From: Georhizobium profundi
Lineage (GTDB): Bacteria > Pseudomonadota > Alphaproteobacteria > Rhizobiales > Rhizobiaceae
Reading direction: 5' to 3'
NCBI RefSeq assembly: GCF_003952725.1
Contig: NZ_CP032509.1
Span: 2,318,001-2,382,000, forward strand
Length of the DNA stretch: 64,000 nt
Shown here: in pieces, positions 1 through 8,786 of the stretch
Numbering within the stretch: the stretch's first letter is position 1
How the letters are laid out: each line of letters begins with the position of its first letter
The notes under the pieces: model-generated
Told to the model about the DNA's origin: nothing
The model's database searches: none
The model's input: only the letters and a program-made list of their open reading frames with translations
Program-made: the position numbers and the translations under genes

Positions 1-674
1 AAGCGGCCGGGCGGCAGGGTGGAGAGCGCGCGGGCGTCCGACTTGCAGGCCTTGAGATAAGTGGCGAAGAGCTGCGCAAGCTCGCGGGCGCTGGTTTCGT
101 CGGCGGTCGCCTTCGGGTCGATGGCCGTGGCGCGGGCAAGCCATTGCTCGGCGAGATCGGCGCGGGCGCGCGAACGGGCGAGCTCGACGGCATTGGCGCT
201 GAATTCGCGGAAGTCCTGGGCCAGCAAAGGAAGATCGAGCAGCCATTCGCCGGGATAGTCGACGATATCGATCGACAGCTTTCCGGCAGACAGCATGCGA
301 TTCCAGCCGCTTGCGGACTCGTATTCGACCGTCAGGCGAAGCTGGGAGATGGCGCGGGTCGAATCCGGCCAGAGCCGGTCTTCGATAAGCGCGCGGACGT
401 GATCTTCGTACTGGAAGCGCGGGACGTCGTCGTCGGGCTGCGGCTCCAGATAGGTGCGCGCGATGCGGCCGGTGTGGTGGGCATTGAAGAGCGGCAGGCG
501 ACCGCCATGCAGGAGATTGTGAACCAGTGCGGTGATGAACACCGTCTTGCCGGCCCGCGACAGGCCCGTGACACCGAAACGGATGGAGGGATGGATCAGG
601 CCCGCGGCACGGTCGGCGATGTTGTCGAAGGCAATGCGCGCCTCATCGGAAAAAGTCGTCAGCGAACGCGCCAC
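1..674 (-). CDS. YcjX-like (DUF463) P-loop protein, 3' end outside window
   Basis: Reading leftward from a GTG at 674, the frame stays open to the window edge (224 codons), so the C-terminal part is missing. A P-loop GLSRAGKT lies near residues 37-44, and a conserved IDIVDYPGEW segment near residue 140 fits the YcjX/DUF463 family of predicted nucleotide-binding proteins. These are often co-regulated with stress genes in proteobacteria; their biochemical role is not firmly known. A GAGAGG ribosome-binding site sits just before the GTG. The family call is fairly sure; the exact start is an inference, because no ATG lies near the conserved N-terminus. Confidence 0.8.
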   Translation of the reverse strand, partial: MARSLTTFSDEARIAFDNIADRAAGLIHPSIRFGVTGLSRAGKTVFITALVHNLLHGGRLPLFNAHHTGRIARTYLEPQPDDDVPRFQYEDHVRALIEDRLWPDSTRAISQLRLTVEYESASGWNRMLSAGKLSIDIVDYPGEWLLDLPLLAQDFREFSANAVELARSRARADLAEQWLARATAIDPKATADETSARELAQLFATYLKACKSDARALSTLPPGR

Positions 675-764
675 AGGCAAGGCCTCTCACATCACGTAGG
701 AACCTGCGCGATATAGGCGTGGAGACTGCGCGATAAAAGGCAGCGTCGTCGCGATCGGCTGCCC

Positions 765-1268
765 TCAGGCTTCGACTGGCTTCAGGAAGGCATGCAAAGT
801 GGCCTTGCGGGCAGACATGCCGGACGCGGCGTTCGTCAGGTCGATGATGGCGAGGCCGCAGGTGGGAAAGCCGCGACGGAGCTCCGCGCCGATCGTCCCG
901 CCGTCGCGTTCCAGAAGGGCTGCGGTCGTATCTTCGATCATGGGATTGTGGCCGACGAGCATGACCGATCCGGTATCCTCGAGGTCCTGGATGATGTCGA
1001 GATAGCCTGCCTGGCCCTCGACGTAGAGTGTCTCGGTGAAGGTGACGTCGGAGACGGGCAGCGCCTCGGCCAGGAGATCCCAGGTCTCGCGGCAGCGCTT
1101 GGCCGACGAGCAGATGACGCGGTCGGGGCGAAGATCCTTAGCCGCCATTTCGAGCCCCAGCGCACGTGCGTCCTCGCGGCCCCGCGCATCCAGTGCGCGA
1201 TCGAAATCTCGCGTGCCGGGCTCGGCCCAGACGGCGCGCGCGTGGCGCAGCAGATAAATGCGAAGCAT
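765..1268 (-). CDS. SixA-like histidine phosphatase family protein
   Basis: A 167-residue protein of the histidine phosphatase (phosphoglycerate mutase-like) superfamily. It opens with the catalytic LLRHAR motif (R8, H9) and has the second catalytic histidine in MLVGHNPM (H107), as in SixA, which removes phosphate from phosphohistidine on phosphotransfer proteins. ATG at 1268 was chosen because it gives the usual short N-terminus directly before the RHA motif. An in-frame ATG at 1283 is possible. It stands alone, downstream of the YcjX-like gene on the same strand. The actual substrate cannot be read from sequence. Confidence 0.85.
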   Translation of the reverse strand: MLRIYLLRHARAVWAEPGTRDFDRALDARGREDARALGLEMAAKDLRPDRVICSSAKRCRETWDLLAEALPVSDVTFTETLYVEGQAGYLDIIQDLEDTGSVMLVGHNPMIEDTTAALLERDGGTIGAELRRGFPTCGLAIIDLTNAASGMSARKATLHAFLKPVEA

Positions 1269-1518
1269 GGGGGTCGCGATCATCCTGCTGAAATAGGGTG
1301 AACTTGGGCACAGAGGCAAGCGAGGATCGTTGGGCGACCTCTCGTGTGGTGGGCAGAATTCAATTGGTTTATGAGGCGATGCGAAAATAACGAAGTGAAT
1401 TGAGGCATTTAAGTGGACGCGAATCGCACGCTAATGTGAAAAACGGCAAATCTTTTGCGCTTGCGAGCAGTTTTCTCAGTGGCTATACAGCGGCCCAGCC
1501 AACGGTTCGGGGAGATTC

Positions 1519-1941
1519 GTGGTGGGTGAGAAGATCGACCTTTCTTCCTATGTTCCCTCCGAGGACGAGGAATTCATGAACGTCAAGCAACGGGCCTATT
1601 TCCGGGCCAAACTCGTTGCCTGGCGAAACGACATTCTCCGCGAAGCGCGCGAGACCCTCGACAATCTGGCCGAGGAAAATGCCAATCATGCCGATATTGC
1701 CGACCGCGCTTCTTCGGAAACGGATCGGGCCATCGAACTCCGTGCGCGCGATCGCCAGCGCAAGCTGATCTCGAAGATCGATGCAGCATTGCAGCGGATC
1801 GATGAGGGCACTTACGGTTATTGCGAAGAGACCGGCGAGCCGATCAGCCTGAAGCGGCTGGACGCACGTCCAATCGCGACATTGTCGATCGAGGCCCAGG
1901 AGCGCCACGAGCGGCGCGAGAAGGTCTATCGTGACGAATAG
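1519..1941 (+). CDS. dksA: DksA family RNA polymerase-binding transcription factor
   Basis: A 140-residue protein with a central coiled coil and a C-terminal zinc-finger fold typical of DksA, which binds the RNA polymerase secondary channel and, with ppGpp, adjusts rRNA and amino-acid promoters. The coiled-coil tip motif D59-x-x-D62-R-A64 is present. The globular domain keeps only one of the four zinc cysteines (C102, in YCEETGEP); the other positions hold non-cysteine residues, so this is a zinc-independent type of DksA known from alphaproteobacteria. The start is GTG at 1519, with a GGGGAG ribosome-binding site 5 bases upstream. The 250-bp AT-richer region before it probably holds its promoter. 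Confidence 0.92.
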   Translation: MVGEKIDLSSYVPSEDEEFMNVKQRAYFRAKLVAWRNDILREARETLDNLAEENANHADIADRASSETDRAIELRARDRQRKLISKIDAALQRIDEGTYGYCEETGEPISLKRLDARPIATLSIEAQERHERREKVYRDE

Positions 1942-2076
1942 GTAGGAGCCGCCGGCGCTGTGGCGCCTGCGGCTTTGAAGCGAGGCTTGGACTAGTCTCT
2001 CACACTTTAGTGCTTCACACTTCGTGGAACTGTGACGCACAGCTGCGCATTCGTCTCCTGAACAAAGGAGGCGCTT

Positions 2077-2892
2077 ATGCCGATGATCAAAACCCGCGAC
2101 AATACGCAACTCTACGTCAAGGACTGGGGCGAAGGCCGTCCGGTCATCCTGATGCATGGCTGGCCGCTCTCGGCCGACAGCTGGGACGACCAGGCTTTCG
2201 CGCTGGCCGAAGCGGGCTTCCGCGCTATCGCGTATGACCGCCGCGGCTTCGGGCGCTCCGAGCAGCCGTGGTCAGGCTACGACTACGACTCGCTTTCCGA
2301 CGATCTGGCCGACGTGATGGCGGCGACCGGAGCAGAAGATGCCGCGATCATCGGGTTCTCGATGGGCGGCGGCGAGGTGGCGCGTTACATGTCGCGCCAT
2401 GGCGGCAAGGGTGTGAAGCAGGCGGGGCTGATCGCCTCGGTGGTGCCCTTCATGCTTCAGACCGACGACAATCCGAACGGCGTGCCGCAATCGGTCTTCG
2501 ACGAAATGACGGCCGGCATGAAGGCGGACCGCGCGGAATTCTTTGCGGATTTTCTCGAGGACTTCTTCGGTGCCGAGGAAAACGATGTCAGCGATGAACG
2601 CCTGCATTGGGCCTGGGGCCTGTGCATGCAATCCGGTCTTCGCCCGACGCTTGCCTGCGCGAAAGCGTTCGCGACGACCGATTTCCGGCCGGACACTGCG
2701 GCATTCGAGGTGCCGACGCTGATCATCCACGGCACGGCCGACGAGACGGTGCCAATCGACGCATCGGCCCGCGAAGCCGTGAAAGGCATCCGCAATGCGG
2801 AGCTCAAGGAATATGAAGATGCGCCGCATGGCCTGTTCGCCACCCATGGGGACGAACTGACCGACGACCTGATCGCGTTCCTGAAAGGCTAA
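2077..2892 (+). CDS. alpha/beta hydrolase, non-heme chloroperoxidase/arylesterase type
   Basis: A 271-residue alpha/beta hydrolase. The nucleophile elbow GFSMGG places the catalytic serine at S95. The acid is probably D222 (HGTADETVP) and the base H251 (DAPHGLF). The oxyanion region HGWPLS is at 27-32. The overall pattern matches the cofactor-free haloperoxidase/arylesterase group; the natural substrate is not predictable. A very strong AAAGGAGGC ribosome-binding site precedes the ATG. The gene stands alone between dksA and the convergent FliO-like gene. No signal peptide is seen, so it is probably cytoplasmic. Confidence 0.88.
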   Translation: MPMIKTRDNTQLYVKDWGEGRPVILMHGWPLSADSWDDQAFALAEAGFRAIAYDRRGFGRSEQPWSGYDYDSLSDDLADVMAATGAEDAAIIGFSMGGGEVARYMSRHGGKGVKQAGLIASVVPFMLQTDDNPNGVPQSVFDEMTAGMKADRAEFFADFLEDFFGAEENDVSDERLHWAWGLCMQSGLRPTLACAKAFATTDFRPDTAAFEVPTLIIHGTADETVPIDASAREAVKGIRNAELKEYEDAPHGLFATHGDELTDDLIAFLKG

Positions 2893-2914
2893 GGATCAAG
2901 CAAACGGATGAAGC

Positions 2915-3694
2915 TCAGCGGCGCTCGGGCTTCATCTCACCAAGAAGACGGGCCATCTCCTCTTGCAGGGAGGTGGCCTTTTTCTGTTGCGGGGTCATTT
3001 CCTGAGGGGGCTCGATGGCGGGGATCGATGCCTTGGCGCGCTCGGCCGCATCCTTGTCGAGAGTGACGAATGGCGTGACCTTGACGGGGCGATTGCGTTC
3101 CATCTCGGCGGCGAGCACGGCGGAGAATTCGGCCTCGTCGAACGGATTGCCGGCTCTGACGCCTTCGACCCGTGGCTCTTCCGCTGAATTTGCGGACGGC
3201 TGAGCGAAGCGCTCTGCGGGGAAATGTTTCGGTGCGGCTGCAGCGGAAGGTGCGACAGGGGCAGTTGCGACAGGGGCAGGTGCGGGCATTTCAGGGGCTC
3301 GGCGTACCGGCTCCCCAGTCGTTGAAGCGGCCTTCTGCCCCTCGGCTTCTTTCGATGGGCCCCAATCGGTTTCGATGGACGGTGCTTGGGCCGATCCGCC
3401 TATGCCGCTTTCAACCACGACATCGGCCGGGCCGCCGATCAGGATCAGGTGCTCGACATCGTCGCGCCGGATAAGGACGATGCGCCGCTTGGTGTCGACC
3501 ATGGCGCTTTCCACCACTGCGAGACGACTTTCACGGCGCCCACGACCGCCAAGGCCCGTGACCGGTCCGCCGCTGCGCATGCGGTAGATCCAGAAGACGA
3601 CGACGAGTGCGAGGAGTGCGATCGAAACGGCCAAAATTGCCGTGACCAGCGCGCTGCCGCGCTCGTCGAGCATTCCGGAAAACAGTCCATCCAT
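2915..3694 (-). CDS. FliO-like single-pass membrane protein with long Pro/Ala-rich tail
   Basis: A 259-residue protein with one transmembrane helix near residues 12-37. A compact block around residues 55-97 (RLAVVESAMVDTKRRIVLIRRD, then HLILIGGPADVVVE) resembles the cytoplasmic domain of FliO, a small factor of flagellar export-gate assembly. It is followed by about 160 low-complexity residues rich in Ala, Pro and Glu. No other flagellar gene is in the window, so a flagellar role is doubtful. ATG at 3694 was preferred to an upstream ATG at 3748 because a GGAG ribosome-binding site lies about 10 bases before it. It is transcribed divergently from cckA. Confidence 0.7.
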   Translation of the reverse strand: MDGLFSGMLDERGSALVTAILAVSIALLALVVVFWIYRMRSGGPVTGLGGRGRRESRLAVVESAMVDTKRRIVLIRRDDVEHLILIGGPADVVVESGIGGSAQAPSIETDWGPSKEAEGQKAASTTGEPVRRAPEMPAPAPVATAPVAPSAAAAPKHFPAERFAQPSANSAEEPRVEGVRAGNPFDEAEFSAVLAAEMERNRPVKVTPFVTLDKDAAERAKASIPAIEPPQEMTPQQKKATSLQEEMARLLGEMKPERR

Positions 3695-4009
3695 AGTCTC
3701 AGCACTCCGTTTGCCGACGGCGCTCCGGCTCACCACGGCATCAGCCAAAAGGGGATGTCATGCCGGGAAACCTTGACGCCGCTTATCTTTAGCAGTTGGT
3801 CATTGACGGCGGTAAGCCTCGATCATGGATATTTCGCGATATTCCCCCGACAATCGCGCGCGAATCATGCGGGCTTTCATGACTTTCGGCAGGGGGATGG
3901 CTATGGTCCGATCCGGTAGACGCCGACTGGCTAGAGCGCCCCTGCGTTTCAAGCGAGACGACCGAGGCCTTGCGGCCACATTTGACACTGCCCGATCATG
4001 AGGACTGGA
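3695..4009. other. 315-bp divergent intergenic region upstream of cckA
   Basis: Non-coding stretch between the FliO-like gene (leftward) and cckA (rightward). It should hold both promoters. A TTGACG hexamer at 3803-3808 followed about 18 bases later by GGATATTT is a weak candidate sigma-70-type promoter pointing to cckA. I saw no convincing CtrA full site (TTAA-N7-TTAA), hairpin or short gene with a ribosome-binding site here. Confidence 0.4.
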
Positions 4010-6601
4010 ATGGCCAATAAGAGTGGGGGCGAACCCTATCCGAGCCCGATCGTGGATAGGGCTGCCAGTCCCAGGACGCTGATGCGGCTGTTCCTGCTGG
4101 CGGGCGTCCTGATCGCGGCGGCCATCGCCTTCGTGTTCTTGCGCGATGCGCTGAGCCCTTCGATCGTGCTCGGGCTTCTCGGCTTTTTGTCGCTGCTGGG
4201 GATCTTCTTCATCGTCTCCTCCATGATCGGCTTCATCCAGGTGATGCCGCACAGAAGCTCCGATCCGCTGGCGCGCAGCTTCGTCGACGGGCAGGCGGAA
4301 GGCACGCTGATCACCGACCGCAAAGGCCGTGCGGTCTATGCCAATGCGGCCTATGGGCAGCTCACGGGCGCCAAGAAGGCAGCGGACGTCCAGTCGGTCG
4401 AGGCGCTTTTGTCGCGCAGCAAGGAATCGTCCGAAGCGGTTTACCGGCTGACGAACGTGCTGCGCGAAGGTCGCCACGGGCAGGAAGAATTTCGCCTGAC
4501 ACGGGCGCTTAATCCCGCATCGGGAGCAGTCGGCGCACGCTGGTACCGGCTGAGCGGCCGGCCGCTGGTGCTGGAAGAAAGCCAGAGCGAGAAGCTTTTT
4601 GCCTGGCAGCTTTGCGACATCACGGCGGAGCGGGAGGAGCAGGAGCGCTTCTTCAAGGACCTTCAGCACGCGATCGACTATCTCGATCATGCCCCGGCGG
4701 GCTTCTTCTCGGCGGGGCGCAAGGGCGACATCGTCTACATCAACGCCACGCTCGCCGACTGGCTCTCGATCGACCTGACGAAGTTCCGGCCCGGATCGCT
4801 GACGATCGCCGAGATGATTGCCGGCGAAGGCATGGCGCTGATCGATTCGGTCCAGGCGGAGCCCGGCCGCAACAAGACCGCGACACTCGACCTCGATCTG
4901 CGCAAGACCAACGGCCAGAGCGTGCCGGTGCGTCTCGTGCACCGGGTGTCGGCGACGCGCGACGGTGCGCCCGGTGAAAGCCGGACGATCGTTCTGGCGC
5001 GCAATGGCACCGAGGGCAGCGATCATTCCGCGGCAACGGCGGAGATGCGCTTCACGCGGTTCTTCAACAACACGCCGATGGCGATCGCTTCCGTCGACGG
5101 TGATGGGCGGATCCTGCGCACCAATGCGCCGTTCCTCAAGATGTTCTCGGGACTCGTGACCCGCGACGATCTGGAAAACGGCGCGCGCTTCGAGACGGTG
5201 ATCCACGACAATGACGTGACATCGTTCAAGGCAGGGCTTGAGCAGGCGCGAGATGGGCAGAGCGATATTGCGGCCGTCGATACGCGCCACCCGAACGATC
5301 CGGCGCGGCATTTCCGGCTCTATGTAAATGCCGTGATCGACCACGCGGAATCGCGCGAGGAAGCTGCCATCATCTATGTCGTGGAGACGACCGAGCAGAA
5401 AGCGCTCGAAGAGCAGATGGCGCAGACGCAGAAAATGAATGCGGTCGGAACGCTAGCCGGCGGCATCGCGCACGATTTCAACAACGTGCTGACGGCCATC
5501 CTGCTTTCGGCCGATCACCTGCTTCTGTCGCTTCGGCCATCGGATGCGAGCTTCGCCGATTTGATGGAGATCAAGCGCAATGCCAATCGCGCGGCTGTGC
5601 TAGTGCGGCAACTGCTCGCCTTCTCGCGCAAGCAGACGATGCGCCCGAGCGTGCTTTCGATGACCGACGTGATCGGCGATCTGCGGATGCTGATCGACCG
5701 GCTCACCGGAACCAACGTGAAGCTTGCCATAGAATACGGGCGCGATCTCTGGCCGGTGCTGACCGATCTGGGGCAGTTCGAGCAGGTGCTGATCAACCTT
5801 GCGGTCAATGCCCGCGACGCCATGCCGAAGGGCGGCACGGTGACGATCCGCACGCGCAACATCGGTGCCGACGAGGTCGGCAAGCTGAATTACCGCGGGC
5901 TGGAGGCACAGGACTGCGTGCTGATCGAAGTGGCGGACGAGGGCACCGGCATTCCGCCCGAGATCATCGACAAGATCTTCGAGCCGTTCTTCACCACCAA
6001 GGACGTGGGCAAGGGCACCGGTCTCGGGCTCTCGATGGTCTACGGTATCGTCAAGCAATCGGGTGGCTACATCTATCCGATCTCGGAAGTGGGCAAAGGC
6101 ACAGCGTTCCAGATTTTCCTGCCGCGCCATATCGAGGTACCGGTGGAGGCGACGGCAGAGGGCGAGGCTGCGGCAGCCGCGGTGCCCGTGGCCGCGCCAC
6201 AGGCGCCGAACGCCGAGCGCGTGGATTTGACCGGCAGCGCCGTGGTGCTGCTCGTGGAAGACGAGGAAGCGGTGCGCCGCGGTGGCAAGCGCATGCTGGA
6301 GACGCGTGGCTATACGGTGCACGAGGCCGCATCCGGCGTCGAGGCGCTGGAGATCATGGAAGAGCTCGGCGGCGCGGTCGACATCGTGGTGTCGGACGTC
6401 GTGATGCCGGAAATGGACGGGCCGACGCTGCTGCGCGAATTGCGCAAGGACTATCCCGACCTGAAATTCGTGTTCGTTTCCGGCTATGCGGAGGAGGCCT
6501 TTGCGAAGAACCTGCCTGCGGACGCGAAATTCGGCTTCCTGCCCAAGCCATTCTCGCTGAAGCAGCTGGCGATCACGGTGAGCGAGACGCTGAGTTCGTA
6601 G
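4010..6601 (+). CDS. cckA: CckA hybrid sensor histidine kinase/phosphatase
   Basis: An 863-residue hybrid kinase. Two transmembrane helices occupy roughly residues 25-70, followed by PAS-like regions (about 85-460), a HisKA domain with the phospho-acceptor in GGIAHDFNN (H488), a HATPase_c domain ([10 protein letters not shown], then DEGTGIP) and a C-terminal receiver with its phospho-acceptor in [12 protein letters not shown] (D796). This order matches CckA, which feeds phosphate through ChpT to the cell-cycle regulators CtrA and CpdR. Start at 4010 was chosen because it resembles the usual MAxx N-terminus and has GAGGAC upstream; ATG at 3998 is also in frame. ChpT and CtrA are not encoded in this window. 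Confidence 0.93.
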   Translation: MANKSGGEPYPSPIVDRAASPRTLMRLFLLAGVLIAAAIAFVFLRDALSPSIVLGLLGFLSLLGIFFIVSSMIGFIQVMPHRSSDPLARSFVDGQAEGTLITDRKGRAVYANAAYGQLTGAKKAADVQSVEALLSRSKESSEAVYRLTNVLREGRHGQEEFRLTRALNPASGAVGARWYRLSGRPLVLEESQSEKLFAWQLCDITAEREEQERFFKDLQHAIDYLDHAPAGFFSAGRKGDIVYINATLADWLSIDLTKFRPGSLTIAEMIAGEGMALIDSVQAEPGRNKTATLDLDLRKTNGQSVPVRLVHRVSATRDGAPGESRTIVLARNGTEGSDHSAATAEMRFTRFFNNTPMAIASVDGDGRILRTNAPFLKMFSGLVTRDDLENGARFETVIHDNDVTSFKAGLEQARDGQSDIAAVDTRHPNDPARHFRLYVNAVIDHAESREEAAIIYVVETTEQKALEEQMAQTQKMNAVGTLAGGIAHDFNNVLTAILLSADHLLLSLRPSDASFADLMEIKRNANRAAVLVRQLLAFSRKQTMRPSVLSMTDVIGDLRMLIDRLTGTNVKLAIEYGRDLWPVLTDLGQFEQVLINLAVNARDAMPKGGTVTIRTRNIGADEVGKLNYRGLEAQDCVLIEVADEGTGIPPEIIDKIFEPFFTTKDVGKGTGLGLSMVYGIVKQSGGYIYPISEVGKGTAFQIFLPRHIEVPVEATAEGEAAAAAVPVAAPQAPNAERVDLTGSAVVLLVEDEEAVRRGGKRMLETRGYTVHEAASGVEALEIMEELGGAVDIVVSDVVMPEMDGPTLLRELRKDYPDLKFVFVSGYAEEAFAKNLPADAKFGFLPKPFSLKQLAITVSETLSS

Positions 6602-6821
6602 CCGGCATCGCAGCGGCACACATGACGTGAACGCCGCCACGCTTGCCGACTGGGATTTTGTACTTTAGTGCCATTGGCCACAATTTCCGTGTGCATAGCA
6701 GTTTAGAAATTCTTGCCCGACGGGCGTTTTGCCAAGTAGCGTCAGCGTACTTCCTGCGGTGAGGCGCCCAATACTGCCTTTGCGGCAAGGTGTGGGCTGC
6801 AAAGATTTGAACGGGCGATAC

Positions 6822-7310
6822 ATGGATGATCCGGCGCTTTCCGGCCGTGAGACGATGAAGACGGACGATGCGCTGGCGCTGCTGGCCGCATTTGTCGGTC
6901 GCAACGACTGTCCGGCCTGCTCGCCGGTGATCGAGGTGCTGTGCAGTCTGCCTTTGTCAGGCGTATGGAAATCGGAGCTCGCCTCCGGTCTGCTCTTCTG
7001 GTCGCCGGCCGTCTTTGACATCTACGGGTTCGAGCAGGCGGAGGGGCCGATCAACTTCTCCCGCGGCATGGGTAGCTACCATCCCGAAGATCGCGAGCCG
7101 CTGTTCGAGGTGATCGACCGTGCAACCCGCGACCGCCATGGCTTCTCCTTCAATCTGAGGATCAAGCCTGGGCACGCGACCGACGATGACGATGGCTGGA
7201 TCTTCATCCGGACCGAGGCACGGTTCCATGTCAACGAGCAGGGGCTGGACGAGATCTACGGCAGCGTCGGCATTTCCGGATCGGACGAACGTTTCATCCG
7301 CACGGCCTGA
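6822..7310 (+). CDS. PAS-fold domain protein (PAS_3 type)
   Basis: A 162-residue protein that is almost wholly one PAS domain: GLLFWSPAVFDIYGFE, then YHPEDREPLFEVIDRA, then a WIFIRTEARF strand and a GSVGISG end. PAS_3 folds bind small ligands or partner proteins, usually as the input module of kinases or diguanylate cyclases, but no output domain is attached here. The start is uncertain: ATG at 6822 is used, ATG at 6855 has a similar weak ribosome-binding site. It follows cckA by 220 bp with a weak GCCC/GGGC hairpin and TTTT between (6715-6730), so it is probably a separate unit. Confidence 0.75.
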   Translation: MDDPALSGRETMKTDDALALLAAFVGRNDCPACSPVIEVLCSLPLSGVWKSELASGLLFWSPAVFDIYGFEQAEGPINFSRGMGSYHPEDREPLFEVIDRATRDRHGFSFNLRIKPGHATDDDDGWIFIRTEARFHVNEQGLDEIYGSVGISGSDERFIRTA

Positions 7311-7418
7311 ATGGCGCCATGTTTGCAGGCTTCCAAGGCGAATGGCCTTCGTGTTGACGCGAATCCCCCATTCAGTTCTAACGATCACCATTCGACATAT
7401 TCCTGGAGAGGACCCATC

Positions 7419-8084
7419 ATGACCCGATCAGCATTCAGGCTGCGGATTGCGGCCGCCGGCATGGCCACGGCGCTGCTAGCCGGTTGCACGGCCGACCCCT
7501 TCACCGGCCAGCAGCAGCTGTCCAACACGGCCGGCGGTGCCATGCTGGGTGCTGCGGCAGGCGCCGGTCTCGGCCTTCTGGCCGGTGGCGACGACCGCCG
7601 CAACGCGCTTCTCGGCGCCGGCATCGGGGCATTGGCCGGTGGCGCGATCGGCGGCTACATGGACAACCAGGAAGCACGCCTGCGCGCGCAACTGCAGGGC
7701 ACCGGCGTTTCGGTAACCCGCAATGGCGACAACATCATCCTGAACATGCCGTCCAACATCACCTTCGGCACGAACGAAGCGAGCGTTCGCCCGGACTTCT
7801 ATTCGACGCTGAATTCGGTCGTGCTGGTTCTGCGCGAGTTCGACCGCACGCTCGTCGACGTGCTCGGCCACACCGACAATGTCGGTTCGGCGAGCTACAA
7901 CCTCGATCTGTCGCAGCGGCGCGCCCAGTCGGTTCTCGGCTATCTGACGTCCCAGGGCCTTGATCCGCGTCGCTTCCAGGCACAGGGCTTCGGCTTCAAC
8001 CAGCCGATCGCCGACAACTCGACCGAGGCCGGCCGCGCCGCAAACCGTCGCGTCGAAATCCGGATCGTTCCGATCCAGGGTTGA
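7419..8084 (+). CDS. OmpA family outer-membrane lipoprotein (YiaD-like)
   Basis: A 221-residue lipoprotein. The signal peptide ends in lipobox LLAGC (lipidated C23). A glycine-zipper segment lies at about 38-75 (GGAMLGAAAGAGLG, then GAGIGALAGGAIGGY). A C-terminal OmpA peptidoglycan-binding domain lies at about 105-215, with the characteristic GHTDNVGSASYNLDLSQRRA. This architecture matches YiaD-type proteins that tie the outer membrane to the cell wall. A GGAGAGGA ribosome-binding site sits 7 bases before the ATG. It is a monocistronic gene closed by the hairpin at 8103-8128. Confidence 0.92.
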   Translation: MTRSAFRLRIAAAGMATALLAGCTADPFTGQQQLSNTAGGAMLGAAAGAGLGLLAGGDDRRNALLGAGIGALAGGAIGGYMDNQEARLRAQLQGTGVSVTRNGDNIILNMPSNITFGTNEASVRPDFYSTLNSVVLVLREFDRTLVDVLGHTDNVGSASYNLDLSQRRAQSVLGYLTSQGLDPRRFQAQGFGFNQPIADNSTEAGRAANRRVEIRIVPIQG

Positions 8085-8102
8085 AAACCCGACACGTGAT
8101 TC

Positions 8103-8128
8103 CCGGCCCGGTCACTATGCCGGGCCGG
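8103..8128 (+). terminator. hairpin after OmpA-type lipoprotein
   Basis: A perfect 9-bp inverted repeat (CCGGCCCGG / CCGGGCCGG) with an 8-base loop, 19 bases after the stop codon. The T-run that follows is poor, so termination is inferred from stem strength and position. Confidence 0.5.
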
Positions 8129-8230
8129 CGTTCACCATAGAGGTGGATGAGCGGTCCCCAGCCGTCTGAAATCTATGGTTTTTCGCCAAATTCGGCGTAT
8201 TCTGAGAAAGTTTTCTGGGGGACTTTCAAC

Positions 8231-8704
8231 ATGAACAGGATTTATTGCGTTTTCGCGTTTCTCGTTCTTTTCGGCGGGAGCGCCTTGGCGTGTCCGGACT
8301 ACTCCAAGTCCGGCGATACATACGAGCTGACGGGGTCCGAACTCTACTCCGTGCACAAGTACAATGTGCGCGCCGGTGGCAACATCAACATCGAGAAATG
8401 CAGCAATGTTACGCCGCAGACCGACCGTGGGCGCGGCTACGTGACCGAAGCGCCGGACTTCACCTTCAATTTGAGCGGCATGGGTAAATACACCCTGACC
8501 GTATCGGTCGAGAGCGATTGCGACAGCGTGCTGCTGGTGAACACGGCATCTGCCGGCTGGTACTATGACGACGACGACAACGGCAATCTCGATGCCAAGG
8601 TCAACCTGACGCGCCCGTCGGACGGGTGGCTCGACGTTTGGGTGGGCACCCATGACGGCGCGGTCTGCGACGCGATGCTGTCGATGGAAACCTTCGACCG
8701 CTGA
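8231..8704 (+). CDS. small secreted protein of unknown function
   Basis: A 157-residue protein with a clear Sec signal peptide (hydrophobic FAFLVLFGGSALA, probable cleavage ALA|C at about residue 20). The mature part has four cysteines (including the one next to the cleavage site), a YYDDDDNGN acidic stretch and alternating beta-like segments (YTLTVSVES, LDVWVGTHDG). The pattern recalls pre-peptidase C-terminal-like beta-sandwich domains, but I cannot assign a family. A GGGGGA ribosome-binding site precedes ATG 8231. It is probably periplasmic or exported. It is monocistronic, followed by a bidirectional terminator. Confidence 0.7.
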   Translation: MNRIYCVFAFLVLFGGSALACPDYSKSGDTYELTGSELYSVHKYNVRAGGNINIEKCSNVTPQTDRGRGYVTEAPDFTFNLSGMGKYTLTVSVESDCDSVLLVNTASAGWYYDDDDNGNLDAKVNLTRPSDGWLDVWVGTHDGAVCDAMLSMETFDR

Positions 8705-8724
8705 TAGAACGCGTCAGTCATTGA

Positions 8725-8763
8725 CAAAGCCGAGCGATCCGCGCGCCGGGTCGCTTGGCTTTG
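8725..8763. terminator. bidirectional terminator between secreted protein gene and psuG
   Basis: A 13-bp nearly perfect inverted repeat, CAAAGCCGAGCGA at 8725-8737 and TCGCTTGGCTTTG at 8751-8763 (one G-T pair). It lies between the ends of two convergent genes and could end both transcripts. Confidence 0.65.
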
Positions 8764-8786
8764 CCATGGTCGCGCGGCGAGACCGT

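Noticed and set aside
2026..2051. EcfG-type promoter before the alpha/beta hydrolase gene (GGAAC-N17-CATT)
   Set aside because: The -10 element is CATT rather than CGTT; one mismatch in a 9-base consensus is too weak without conservation data.
3800..5344. 514-codon open frame antisense to cckA
   Set aside because: Low-complexity Arg/His/Asp-rich translation opposite a certain gene.
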